DNA of 61,152 nucleotides from Candidatus Endomicrobiellum agilis (GTDB lineage Bacteria > Elusimicrobiota > Endomicrobiia > Endomicrobiales > Endomicrobiaceae). Both the position numbers and the translations under genes were made by a program. The DNA is taken from positions 1 through 61,152 of the forward strand of contig JAIXMX010000008.1 in assembly GCA_020328155.1 (NCBI GenBank), in the 5' to 3' direction. This document shows, one piece after another, positions 1-10,329 of this stretch; position 1 is the stretch's first letter; the number at the start of each line of letters is the position of its first letter. The notes beneath the pieces were generated by a model. That model worked only from the letters and a program-made list of their open reading frames with translations, was not told the origin of the DNA and ran no database searches.

Positions 1-179
1 GTGTCATTTACCGCTGACGCACTCTTTATTTTCTTTGTTAACGCCTTATTCTGTTCCGTCAGTTTTACCACGACGTCTGCGAGCAATTCCTCCAATGCCT
101 TTTCTTTCTCGGTAGCTCCTATTACCCTGCCTGCGGAAACAGTCAAGATAATCAATACAACTGCAAGTATCTTTCTCAT
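1..179 (-). CDS. Small secreted protein, runs off the window edge (partial)
   Basis: The minus-strand frame opens with an ATG at 179-177. A strong Shine-Dalgarno, GAGGAGG (186-192), sits six bases upstream. The frame has no stop before the window ends, so the C-terminus is missing. The visible 59 residues are a Sec-type signal (MRKILAVVLIILTVSAG, likely cut near VIGA) followed by a Lys/Glu-rich helical stretch that looks like a coiled coil. It is the last visible gene of a tight minus-strand cassette of tiny genes (1-1106). The family is not recognised. A periplasmic component of a lysis (spanin-like) or envelope module is possible but is inference only. Confidence 0.6.
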   Translation of the reverse strand, partial: MRKILAVVLIILTVSAGRVIGATEKEKALEELLADVVVKLTEQNKALTKKIKSASAVND

Positions 180-192
180 TCCGATCCTCCTC

Positions 193-559
193 TTATGAAT
201 TTGCTTTAAGAACGTCCGCTTCGTTTAGTTTTGCATATATCTTATTCTGAGTCTGTACTATCAGAGCTTGCTTATTCTTCACCTTGCCCAGAGAGATGCT
301 TATCTTCCCTAGTTCTGTAGCCGCTTTATTTACTGACTCGTTCAGTTCACGTGTATTTATATGCTAAGACCGAAGCGAGCGAAGGGGAGTACCATTTTGC
401 AGCGAGGAAACTTATCACTGAATGGAACACAATAGCCATTGCAACATATGTCGTAGGACTCTTTAAGAAAGACGGCGATGAAGGCACAGGATAAGTCGCA
501 TGTTCTATCTTGTTGTCGTTGTTGTAGTTGTTAACTGTCTTCTCAAAAGGCGCTGGCAC
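193..559 (-). pseudogene. Small membrane/coiled-coil protein, frameshifted
   Basis: A GTG-started frame (559 to 347) encodes about 70 residues: an Asn-rich N-terminus, a Pro-rich piece, then one hydrophobic segment (about residues 37-55). It stops at TGA 349-347. A second frame, +1 relative to the first, continues to TAA 195-193 with about 50 helical, Lys/Gln-rich residues. Removing one A near 355-360 would fuse them into one roughly 120-residue membrane-anchored coiled-coil protein. The start lies two bases after the lipoprotein gene and the end 13 bases before the next start, so it belongs to the same cassette. Function unknown; a Rz-like or holin-like role is speculative. Confidence 0.45.
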
Positions 560-560
560 A

Positions 561-676
561 TTAAACTTCCTTAATCTGCGTTTCGTCTGGCACAGGAACT
601 GCTCTCTCTATCGTCTTTCCGCAGCCTAACACTGTTAGACACAACAACATTGCTAATATTTTTTTATTAACTCCAT
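561..676 (-). pseudogene. Tiny lipoprotein, frameshifted in an A7 run
   Basis: An ATG at 676-674 lies behind a good Shine-Dalgarno (AAGGAG, about ten bases upstream). The zero frame stops after seven codons. One extra A in the A7 run (T7 on the plus strand, 659-665) gives MELIKKILAMLLCLTVLGC, an ideal lipoprotein signal with a VLGC lipobox. A short mature part (GKTIERAVPVPDETQIKEV) then ends at 563-561. So the gene is either killed by a one-base deletion or rescued by polymerase or ribosome slippage on the A run. It overlaps the upstream coiled-coil ORF by ten bases. The mature start 'CGK' recurs in the other small lipoproteins of this window. A Pro-containing mini-lipoprotein next to a coiled-coil gene recalls phage Rz1, but no family match is claimed. 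Confidence 0.5.
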
Positions 677-789
677 TTTGCTGGTACTCCTTCTTTAATT
701 TGTTTTTCAATAGCTTCAATCCGTTTTAAAATTTCTTCAACGACTTTTTCTAAAGTCTCTATTTTTGCACGAGATTCTACTTCCATCAT
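667..789 (-). CDS. 40-residue coiled-coil protein
   Basis: This short frame starts MMEVESRAK and is almost entirely a charged amphipathic helix with heptad-like spacing (IETLEKVVEEILKRIEAIEK). Its start overlaps the stop of the upstream ORF as ATGA, and its 3' end overlaps the lipoprotein start by ten bases, so translational coupling is likely. No membrane segment or signal peptide. Function unknown. The overlaps and intact frame make it more credible than its length alone would. Confidence 0.45.
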   Translation of the reverse strand: MMEVESRAKIETLEKVVEEILKRIEAIEKQIKEGVPAKWS

Positions 790-1106
790 ACATTCCCCCG
801 TAATCCTTGTTCTTGAATTGTTGCGAGAGCATTATCAGTTCTCGCTTTAGCGGCGTTTGCACACCACGCAATAATACTGCTGTACCAGCTAAGGAAGGTC
901 GTAACAACCGTTCCGAGCGCAGCAGGGCTTTCTTGCTCCTTCCCAGCAGACGGCGTATCCGTCTTTACATAAATATTCACGTCCTTGCAGTACTGTTTAA
1001 CTTCTATCTTCGGCTTTACCTGCTCAAGACAGACGGAAAAGACAGAGTATAATCTCGCTCTTAATATCGCAGACCAGTCGCTTCGGGGGTTTTGCTTTCT
1101 CAACAC
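786..1106 (-). CDS. Hypothetical small membrane protein
   Basis: A GTG-started frame of 106 residues. A TAA lies four codons upstream of the GTG and no Shine-Dalgarno is visible, so the true N-terminus may be lost. A hydrophobic stretch around residues 64-85 (ALGTVVTTFLSWYSSIIAWC) could span the membrane and is followed by a helical tail. It overlaps the next ORF as ATGA. The family is not recognised. Size, membrane segment and neighbours resemble a phage holin/spanin module, but that is only context. Confidence 0.35.
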   Translation of the reverse strand: MLRKQNPRSDWSAILRARLYSVFSVCLEQVKPKIEVKQYCKDVNIYVKTDTPSAGKEQESPAALGTVVTTFLSWYSSIIAWCANAAKARTDNALATIQEQGLRGNV

Positions 1107-1289
1107 GGCAAATAAAAGTTAAATCTTTCAACTATCTGCCAGTAATATCTTTTCTATATGTTCATCTCAATAAGTTTCGCTGGAATATTAATAAAAATAA
1201 CCAATCAATTTTAACTATCTTTTTATTTTAATCTCCTCGACATCACACAACGAAAGAAAGTTAAAATGTCAATGTCAAAAACAACCCCG

Positions 1290-2330
1290 CTATCCATTTA
1301 CAACTACAGCTCTGATTTTTGCTTCTAAATCCTGCTGAAATTTTTTAACACTTATTTCGTCTTTACTTTCCCATCTATATATTTCCTGATGTTCTACGTC
1401 AAAATGAATTTTCTTTTCTTTGTCGTTAAAAGTACTTTGTTCGCAAATATATATGACTGGTTTTCCCAAACCTTCAGCAAAACCAGCTTCAAAGTAAGCG
1501 CCGTTATTCCTATGTGTTAAATCACATATTACTAAACGACTGTCTCGTATTGCATTTCTCAATTTCAAGTCAATAGTGTTTTCTTGCGTATAAATATCAG
1601 GCAATATATACAGTTCAAATTTTAATTTATTAACAACAGATCTCACAAAATTTTTCATAAACTCTATTTGTTCATCGTCAAACTGCATAGCCATAAAAAT
1701 AAATTTAGAATCCGATCTGCTTTTTTTAAGCTTTTCATATTCCTGCCAGCCTTTTATGGTTAGACTATTATAACTTTCGCTTTTTTCTATTAAACCAAGT
1801 TCTTGCGCATACTCGCGGACTTTCAACAGATTTTGCTCGTCTATGCTTGCCGTAGCCGAAATCAGATTTAACGTTGATACTTGTTCTTTAAAACAATCAT
1901 ATTTTTTCCCCGGATATCTCAATATATTCCCTAAAAATATTATCAGATAACCCACCTGCTCGACAGGCGTGGGAAAAGGCGTGTTGAAAATATTTTCGCA
2001 CCACCCGGCTGTAATATAAAAAATATTACTGGAATCGTAAGAATAGTTGTCTTTATTTGCACTCAATTTAACATAATATTTTAGCAGAGCCTTTTTCTCA
2101 TTGCATTCGTCTTTGGTGTAACTTTTCTTGAGTTGTCGTTCAACAGCTCTAATTATTTTATCTACATCAGGGAAATAATATTGGTTTACTTTATATATGC
2201 CGCATACAGAACAAGAAATCTTAGATAGAAACTCTCCGCACCAAAAAGATGATCCAGATCCCTCCGGTTGTAGAGATTCTACACTTACTTCTTTACAACC
2301 GCAAATAAAACATTCTTTTATTGCTATCAT
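1290..2330 (-). CDS. Zinc-ribbon protein with nucleoside 2-deoxyribosyltransferase/TIR-like C-terminal domain
   Basis: 346 residues; ATG with AGGAAG five bases upstream. The N-terminus carries two Cys pairs (C7/C10 and C40/C43) that fit a treble-clef or zinc ribbon. The middle (about 60-205) is helical and unrecognised. From about residue 208 a Rossmann-like domain appears: a beta strand FIFMAMQF, then ICDLT, NNGAYFEAGFAEGLGKPVIYI. The Glu at about 281 sits where the catalytic Glu of nucleoside 2-deoxyribosyltransferase and TIR-type NAD-glycohydrolase folds lies. Such stand-alone proteins often occur as NAD- or nucleotide-consuming effectors in phage defence; here that role is inferred. It is flanked by spacers and by the tiny-gene cassette, with no obvious partner gene, so it could equally be a house-cleaning enzyme. 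Confidence 0.7.
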   Translation of the reverse strand: MIAIKECFICGCKEVSVESLQPEGSGSSFWCGEFLSKISCSVCGIYKVNQYYFPDVDKIIRAVERQLKKSYTKDECNEKKALLKYYVKLSANKDNYSYDSSNIFYITAGWCENIFNTPFPTPVEQVGYLIIFLGNILRYPGKKYDCFKEQVSTLNLISATASIDEQNLLKVREYAQELGLIEKSESYNSLTIKGWQEYEKLKKSRSDSKFIFMAMQFDDEQIEFMKNFVRSVVNKLKFELYILPDIYTQENTIDLKLRNAIRDSRLVICDLTHRNNGAYFEAGFAEGLGKPVIYICEQSTFNDKEKKIHFDVEHQEIYRWESKDEISVKKFQQDLEAKIRAVVVNG

Positions 2331-2587
2331 AAAAACTTCCTAAATATTTTCACAATAAAACTAACGGACAAAAACATGCTGCAACAACACAGATGACTGC
2401 TGCATTCTTGCAATATTACTATCTATTATTTAGATTTTACTGGAACAGCAACAGCTAATTTTCTGTTTTTTTTATTCTATTATCCTAATCAATATAAACA
2501 TGGATTCTTGATTTTTCTGAAATGCAAAACAAAAATAATCAGTTTTAATATCTATTGAAATTTTATAACCGCATTTTTTTATAGATA

Positions 2588-5095
<2,508 letters not shown>

Positions 5096-5127
5096 TCAAC
5101 TTTTTAATCTAAAAGGTTCAAGATATG

Positions 5128-5400
5128 TTATCTTATTTCCACTTTTATGTTTTTTATTTTCGAACTACCGATATATTGGTTTAACTTTTTTATTATCTCC
5201 TTTTTGCGAGTTGTAAGTTCAAAATTTGCAGTTGAACTCCGCGTCTGCGCAAAAATCGTGCCATCTTTATACCCACTTATTTCAACGCCGTTTATACCGA
5301 CTTCTTTCTCCCAGATTCTTCTTATAATAAAAAAATCTTCGTCCAATCCAAGCTGCTTCTTTAATAAGCCAATTATTTCTTCAGCTCGAGTCCAAGACAC
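5128..5400 (-). CDS. dciA: DUF721/DciA-family protein (replicative helicase loader type)
   Basis: 90 residues starting at GTG, two bases after the dnaN stop, so coupled to dnaN. The fold signature of the DUF721/DciA family is visible: an N-terminal helix with LLKKQLG, the IWEKEVG tryptophan motif, then KDGTIFAQTRSSTANFEL and a C-terminal strand (IKNIKVEIR). DciA proteins bind and help load the replicative helicase DnaB in bacteria that lack DnaC. The position between dnaN and gyrB, where recF often sits, agrees with a replication role. It is short for the family, being only the core domain. Assignment rests on motif pattern and context. Confidence 0.75.
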   Translation of the reverse strand: MSWTRAEEIIGLLKKQLGLDEDFFIIRRIWEKEVGINGVEISGYKDGTIFAQTRSSTANFELTTRKKEIIKKLNQYIGSSKIKNIKVEIR

Positions 5401-5402
5401 AA

Positions 5403-6527
5403 TTACGCTCTCATCGGCATCACGACACAGAGATAATCTTTATGTTTTGCCGGAGACATTAATGCAGGATTAAGAGAATCGGTGAATTCAAATATTAAAA
5501 AATCTTCATCGATATTCTGTAAAACTTCCTTAATGAACTTAGGGTCAAAATTAATCTCTGCCGCCTCATTTTTATATTCGATTTCAAGCTCAGTTTCACC
5601 TGAGCCGATTCCCGCCGCCGAAGCTGAGATTCTCAAAAGATTCGGACTAAAATGAAACTTTATTGACGAAGATACGTCTGATGAGATAGGATTATCAACT
5701 AGAAGAGCCATTTGTCTAACTGCAGCAAGAGTGTTCTTCACATCCAATTTCACTTTCAATTTAGGCTTTTTAGGTATGACCTGCTCATAGTTTGGAAATA
5801 GTCCTTCCACAAGCGTTGAAAGCAGGGTTATATCATCGATTTCCACTGAAATCCGGTTATTTGTGATACCAACTTGTATATTTTCAGACTTTAAATCTGA
5901 GGAAAGCAGTCTTAACATATTGCCTATCGCTTTTGTCGGAACTATAGCTTTTCCTTCTATTCCTGACTGTATTATATCAATTGTCTTAATATAAGCGAGT
6001 CGTCTGCCGTCCGTAGCAACCATCTTAAGCTGACTATCTTTCACTATAAAATAAACGCCGTTTAGAACATATCTTTGTGAGTCTCTTGATGCTGCAAAGA
6101 TAGTCTTTTTAAGCATTGAGGCAAATATTTCTTTTTTAACTGTGAAACTGCTCTCTTTTGGAGATTCCGGTATTACAGGATATTCCGTTTTTGAAATTCC
6201 CATAAGATTGAATTTTGATCTTCCCGATATTATGTCTATGTGATTCGCTTCATCGGCTCTGATTTCTATTTCGTTATCGCTGGAAAGTTCCTTTACAATA
6301 TCTGCAAACCTTTTAGCGGGTATTGTAATCTCGCCTTCCTTTATTATTTCCCCTTTGACATAGCAACTTATTGCTACCTCAAGGTCTGTGGATGAAAGTT
6401 TTATTTTATTACCTTTAGTTTCAAATAAGAAATTTGACAGTACGGGAAGCGTATTTTTAGATGAAGGCGCTGGGGATATTATCTGAATTCCTTTTATCAA
6501 TTCTTCTTTTCCACAGACCACCTTCAT
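5403..6527 (-). CDS. dnaN: DNA polymerase III subunit beta (sliding clamp)
   Basis: 374 residues, normal clamp length. The three repeated clamp domains are recognisable, from MKVVCGKEELIKGIQIIS at the N-terminus to the C-terminal tail ending YLCVVMPMRA, typical of the beta clamp. It tethers the polymerase to DNA as a dimeric ring. Transcribed with dciA and gyrB. Two DnaA-box-like TTTTCCACA sequences lie at and just before its start, so its promoter region overlaps the candidate origin. Confidence 0.97.
   Translation of the reverse strand: MKVVCGKEELIKGIQIISPAPSSKNTLPVLSNFLFETKGNKIKLSSTDLEVAISCYVKGEIIKEGEITIPAKRFADIVKELSSDNEIEIRADEANHIDIISGRSKFNLMGISKTEYPVIPESPKESSFTVKKEIFASMLKKTIFAASRDSQRYVLNGVYFIVKDSQLKMVATDGRRLAYIKTIDIIQSGIEGKAIVPTKAIGNMLRLLSSDLKSENIQVGITNNRISVEIDDITLLSTLVEGLFPNYEQVIPKKPKLKVKLDVKNTLAAVRQMALLVDNPISSDVSSSIKFHFSPNLLRISASAAGIGSGETELEIEYKNEAAEINFDPKFIKEVLQNIDEDFLIFEFTDSLNPALMSPAKHKDYLCVVMPMRA
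6507..6515 (+). promoter_or_regulatory. DnaA-box-like site (TTTTCCACA)
   Basis: One mismatch to the DnaA box consensus TTATCCACA, located inside the first codons of dnaN. A second identical copy lies 32 bases to the right, about three helical turns away, which supports a real DnaA binding pair. Confidence 0.45.
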
Positions 6528-6774
6528 TTACTTTCCTCTTTTCCACAAATTATTTCTATTTGTTTTTTTATAAATCTCTTAAAGAAGTATTAATAACAAC
6601 AATACTCTTTATATTGTCAATAACTTTTTATTAGAACTAAAAAAGTATATTTATCAAACAAAATTTGTAAGGAGTTAATAATGATAATTATGTTGATAGA
6701 ATAAAGAAGTTATTAGAGTTATTATCTTATTTTAATATTATATCAGTTTTTTTTATGTTATGCGAAATGTATTG
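6528..6774. other. Candidate oriC: AT-rich dnaN-dnaA spacer
   Basis: This 247-base spacer is very AT-rich and holds runs of TTATTA/ATAATA, suitable as an unwinding element, and a TTTTCCACA box at its left end. It lies between dnaN and dnaA, a common oriC position. Hand counts of G and C in sampled rows show C at or above G on the plus strand through gyrB-dnaN, and G at or above C from dnaA rightwards even though those genes lie on the minus strand. That places a skew change near here. A full cumulative skew plot was not possible. Confidence 0.5.
6539..6547 (+). promoter_or_regulatory. DnaA-box-like site (TTTTCCACA)
   Basis: Second copy of the one-mismatch DnaA box, just upstream of the dnaN start and in phase with the copy at 6507-6515. 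It could serve origin firing or DnaA control of dnaN. Confidence 0.5.
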
Positions 6775-8127
6775 TTATTCTATGCTGCGTATTTTTTTGA
6801 CGATTTCATTGATTTTGGCGTTAAAATATGGGTCCGAATCCATCTTTTCTTTTATCTTATTATAGGAATACATAACGGTTGAGTGATTTCTCCCGCCGAA
6901 GGCTTCGCCTATGGCGTCGGTTGAAAACTCGTCATTTAGAGTCCTTGAGAGATACATTGCGATTTGTCTTGGCAGTGTAACGGTGTCTGTTCTGCGTTTT
7001 GATTTCATATCTTTTATGTCTATATTGAAATTATCGGAAACTGCTTTTTGAATATTTTTTATCGTTATACGTGAGGAGTCGTCTATTTTGATGATGTCTT
7101 TGAGCATTTTTTTTACCAAATCTATAGTTAAAGCCGTACCTGTAAAAGTTGAGAAAGCGGCTATTCTTAAAAGTGATCCTTCAAGCTGCCTTATATTTGA
7201 TCTGACCTGTGTCGCTATATGTAAAATGATGTCGTCAGGGATATGTATTTTTTCTTCTTCGGCTTTCTTACGTAAGATTGCAACCCTTGTTTCTAAATCG
7301 GGAGGTTGTATATCTGCTATAACGCCCCATTCAAATCTTGAAACAAGTCTTTCTTCAACGTTTTTAAGCTTTTTAGGCGGTCTGTCGGAAGAAATAACAA
7401 TTTGCTTCTTTAAATTAAAGAGATTGTTAAACATATGAAAGAATTCTTCCTGCGAACTTTCTTTGCCTATCAGAAATTGTATATCGTCTATTAAAAGACA
7501 ATCTAAACTTCTGTATTTGCTCTTGAAAAGTGATATTTTGTTAAATCGGATTGATTCTATAAATTCTGTGACAAATTTTTCACAGGTGACGTAAAGAACT
7601 TTTAATTGCGTCGTCGATTGTTTTATGTGGTTGCCTATGGCGTTTAGCAGATGCGTTTTACCAAGCCCTACTCCGCTGTAAAGAAACAAAGGGTTGAACT
7701 GTTTACTCGGATTTTTTGCGACCGCTTCGGAGCATCCGTGCGCAAATCTGTTTGAAGTGCCGACAACAAAGCTGGAAAAAACATATTTGGGATTTACCTG
7801 ATCTTTTTGCATTGTCTGCGCCGGGATATCTGTGTGGTTAGGCGCGTCTTCGGCTTTTTTTATTATTTCAGATGTACTCTGCTGCGGTTTTAACGCTAAA
7901 GCTATTCGTTGTCCGCAAGAATCGGACAAAGTCTGCTCAATATTTTTTTGCTGGTTATTTACTATCCACTGCGAAAAATAAGTATTTGGCACTTCTAAAG
8001 TGAAGATATTGTTTTCAAAAGTCAAAGGTTTTACCGGTGAAATCCATAAATTATAGATTTCTGCGGTTACGGACAATTTAATATTATCTGTAACCTTTTG
8101 CCACAAATCAGAGACAGAAATGCTCAT
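6775..8127 (-). CDS. dnaA: Chromosomal replication initiator DnaA
   Basis: 450 residues, complete. Domain I at the N-terminus (DLWQKV...YNLWISP), a short variable linker rich in Gln/Asp (about 95-115), the AAA+ domain with Walker A YSGVGLGKTHL and Walker B CLLIDDIQFL, and domain IV ending in the DNA-binding signature GGRNHSTVMYSYNKI. It binds DnaA boxes and opens oriC. GGGGA precedes the ATG. A perfect DnaA box (8140-8148) lies 13 bases upstream of the start, so autoregulation is likely. Intact, unlike many genes around it. Confidence 0.97.
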   Translation of the reverse strand: MSISVSDLWQKVTDNIKLSVTAEIYNLWISPVKPLTFENNIFTLEVPNTYFSQWIVNNQQKNIEQTLSDSCGQRIALALKPQQSTSEIIKKAEDAPNHTDIPAQTMQKDQVNPKYVFSSFVVGTSNRFAHGCSEAVAKNPSKQFNPLFLYSGVGLGKTHLLNAIGNHIKQSTTQLKVLYVTCEKFVTEFIESIRFNKISLFKSKYRSLDCLLIDDIQFLIGKESSQEEFFHMFNNLFNLKKQIVISSDRPPKKLKNVEERLVSRFEWGVIADIQPPDLETRVAILRKKAEEEKIHIPDDIILHIATQVRSNIRQLEGSLLRIAAFSTFTGTALTIDLVKKMLKDIIKIDDSSRITIKNIQKAVSDNFNIDIKDMKSKRRTDTVTLPRQIAMYLSRTLNDEFSTDAIGEAFGGRNHSTVMYSYNKIKEKMDSDPYFNAKINEIVKKIRSIE

Positions 8128-8139
8128 ATAATCCCCAAG

Positions 8140-8148
8140 TTATCCACA
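8140..8148 (+). promoter_or_regulatory. Perfect DnaA box upstream of dnaA
   Basis: TTATCCACA, the exact consensus, sits in the short dnaA-rsmA spacer immediately upstream of the dnaA start. It may mediate autoregulation of dnaA or form part of a bipartite origin with the boxes near dnaN. Confidence 0.7.
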
Positions 8149-8213
8149 ACTGTGAATGATTTAATTGATATCAGAAACAAACTAAGTGTTTTTTTGATTG
8201 AAAAAAAGAAGTT

Positions 8214-8993
8214 TTATGTACTGCAAATTATATATTTTCTAATTTCGTCTGTCAAAAGTAAAAAATCTGAGATTGAAAGTTTGTCGGGTCTTAAAAACGG
8301 ATCTAAAGCGCAGTTGTCAAGGATTCGGGCGGCTTTGTTCCTTTCTAAATCTCTAAATGAGCTTAAACAGTTTAGAATTGTTTTTCTTCGCATGCTGAAA
8401 GCGTGCTTTATAAAATCAAAAAAAACGGGATCCGGCGGGTTTTGCGTCTTATTTATGAGTTTCATAACGGAAGAAATAACCTTTGGCGTCGGATTGAAAC
8501 ATCTTGGTGAAACGTCAAATAAAACCTTGCAGTCGGCGTAATATGAGGTAAATATTGAAATGTAGCCGTAAGCTTTACTATCTGGACTTGCGGCAAGGCG
8601 CTGCGTAACTTCTTTTTGGAGCATAAAAACGGCAATAGTCCAATTTTTTAAAGGCAAAATTTTTTGAATTATCGCTGTGCCGATATTATATGGGAGATTA
8701 GAAATAACCTTGAGTTCAGTGTTTGGAATATCGTATCTAAGAAAATCCATATTTATAATTTTGATGTTTTTGGCGCCGTGAAAAGAAAAATAGTGATTTA
8801 GTCGTTGAGACAGTATCTCGTCCGCTTCAATAGCAACTAAATTTTTGACCTGCGGTTGTATAATCTTTGTTAAAACGCCTTTGCCCGAACCTATCTCCAA
8901 GACTTCGTCGTGTTTCTCTAAATTTGCAGCTTTAATAATATTATTTGCTATGTTATTGTCGATTAAAAAATTCTGTCCATATTTTTGACGCAT
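8214..8993 (-). CDS. rsmA: 16S rRNA dimethyladenosine transferase RsmA/KsgA
   Basis: SAM-dependent enzyme that dimethylates two adjacent adenines near the 3' end of 16S rRNA during 30S assembly. The Rossmann SAM site VLEIGSGKGVLT and the catalytic motif NLPYNIG are present, and MRQKYGQNFL is the usual N-terminus. I place the start at ATG 8993, preceded by AGGA, giving 259 residues. An in-frame TTG 33 bases upstream would add an unsupported extension. It lies just downstream of mnmE and rseP and upstream of dnaA on the same strand. Confidence 0.95.
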   Translation of the reverse strand: MRQKYGQNFLIDNNIANNIIKAANLEKHDEVLEIGSGKGVLTKIIQPQVKNLVAIEADEILSQRLNHYFSFHGAKNIKIINMDFLRYDIPNTELKVISNLPYNIGTAIIQKILPLKNWTIAVFMLQKEVTQRLAASPDSKAYGYISIFTSYYADCKVLFDVSPRCFNPTPKVISSVMKLINKTQNPPDPVFFDFIKHAFSMRRKTILNCLSSFRDLERNKAARILDNCALDPFLRPDKLSISDFLLLTDEIRKYIICST

Positions 8994-9169
8994 ATATTTT
9001 CCTGCGGATATTCTGCTTAAAATCAAAACACAAGCTTTTTTTCCTTTTTATCAAAAAATTTGGAGAATTGTTCTCATGCAGGGTCTTGTCCGTAAACTCT
9101 TGAAAGTTTTTTATGGTGCGACGTATCCCAAAATGGATGTAGTGCAAAATAAATGTGCTGCTGGACTGG

Positions 9170-10219
9170 TTACTTAGCAAATAGTTTGCCTATGCCTAAC
9201 CTCAAAATATCGCTGTATGTTGCAAAAATAAGAATGCCTATTATAATGACCAGTCCTATTGTATTATAGACTTGAACGACTTTTGGACTTATTTGTTTTC
9301 TGATGATTCCCTCGACAAGAAATAATAATATCATCCCACCGTCAACCATAGGAATGGGAAAAAGATTGAATAATCCCAAAGCAATTGATATAACCGCAAT
9401 CAATTTTAAATAGTCCTGCATTCCTGATTTTGTGGTATTTGCTATGACCTGTATAATACCTATGGGTCCGGAAATATCAGGCTTTTCCAGAGATTTAATT
9501 TTACCTGTGAGATACACAACAGGCATGATCGTCTGGACTATTGAAGTTTCAATTCCTATGTATATTGATTTAAAAAATCCTACTTTTGTTTTTACTGGGC
9601 TTATACCTATTGTTGCCGCTCCTGTTATCGGATTTTTTGTGGCAGTCATGCTTAATTCAAAAGAATGATTTTCTCTTTCTATTACAAAAGAGATTTGTTT
9701 ATCCGCTTTATCCTTCAAATTGTCATTTAAGTCGTTCCATGTATTTATATTAACTCCGTCTATTGATTTTATTTTATCTCCGGGCATAAGTCCCGCGATT
9801 GCGGCGGGGTGGTTTTTGATGACAGCGCCTATAGAAGAATCCATGGGCATTTTTACCGCTCCCCATATATTAAAAACAAGAGTAAACATAAAAACGGCCA
9901 GAACATAATTTAGAAAAGGACCTGCAAAAGATATCCATATTTTTTTATACCACTTAAGAGATAGATATTCTCCGTCGCCACCTGTGGCTTCTTCAGGGTT
10001 TTCTCCTGCCATTGCAACAAATCCGCCAAAAGGAATAGCTTTTATACAGTATTTTGTGCCTTTGTAAATGTATTTAATTAAATCCGGACCGAAGCCGAAA
10101 GCAAAAGTCAATATCCGAACTTTACACATTTTTGCGGCAGTAAAATGTCCCAACTCGTGTATAAAAATTAAAAAACCAAGCCCTATTGTAATGCCTAATA
10201 TTTGAAAAATTATCGTCAT
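9170..10219 (-). CDS. rseP: Site-2 zinc metalloprotease RseP (M50 family)
   Basis: Inner-membrane protease that cuts substrates inside the membrane, classically anti-sigma factors and signal-peptide remnants. 349 residues. The zinc motif HELGH is at residues 21-25 in the first membrane helix. One PDZ domain (about 125-205, around HPAAIAGLMPGDKIKSIDGV) follows, and the second active-site motif NLFPIPMVDGG is in a late helix. The terminal membrane segments are intact. No anti-sigma factor or sigma-E gene is next to it. Confidence 0.93.
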   Translation of the reverse strand: MTIIFQILGITIGLGFLIFIHELGHFTAAKMCKVRILTFAFGFGPDLIKYIYKGTKYCIKAIPFGGFVAMAGENPEEATGGDGEYLSLKWYKKIWISFAGPFLNYVLAVFMFTLVFNIWGAVKMPMDSSIGAVIKNHPAAIAGLMPGDKIKSIDGVNINTWNDLNDNLKDKADKQISFVIERENHSFELSMTATKNPITGAATIGISPVKTKVGFFKSIYIGIETSIVQTIMPVVYLTGKIKSLEKPDISGPIGIIQVIANTTKSGMQDYLKLIAVISIALGLFNLFPIPMVDGGMILLFLVEGIIRKQISPKVVQVYNTIGLVIIIGILIFATYSDILRLGIGKLFAK

Positions 10220-10329
10220 TTATATTTCCTATGCCTGAAATGTTTATTCTTGGCATTATAGCAAGTTTTATATGAAATGAAAATGCTGGCATATATTATC
10301 TTTTTTATAAGAAAGAGAAGGAAGGCTGC

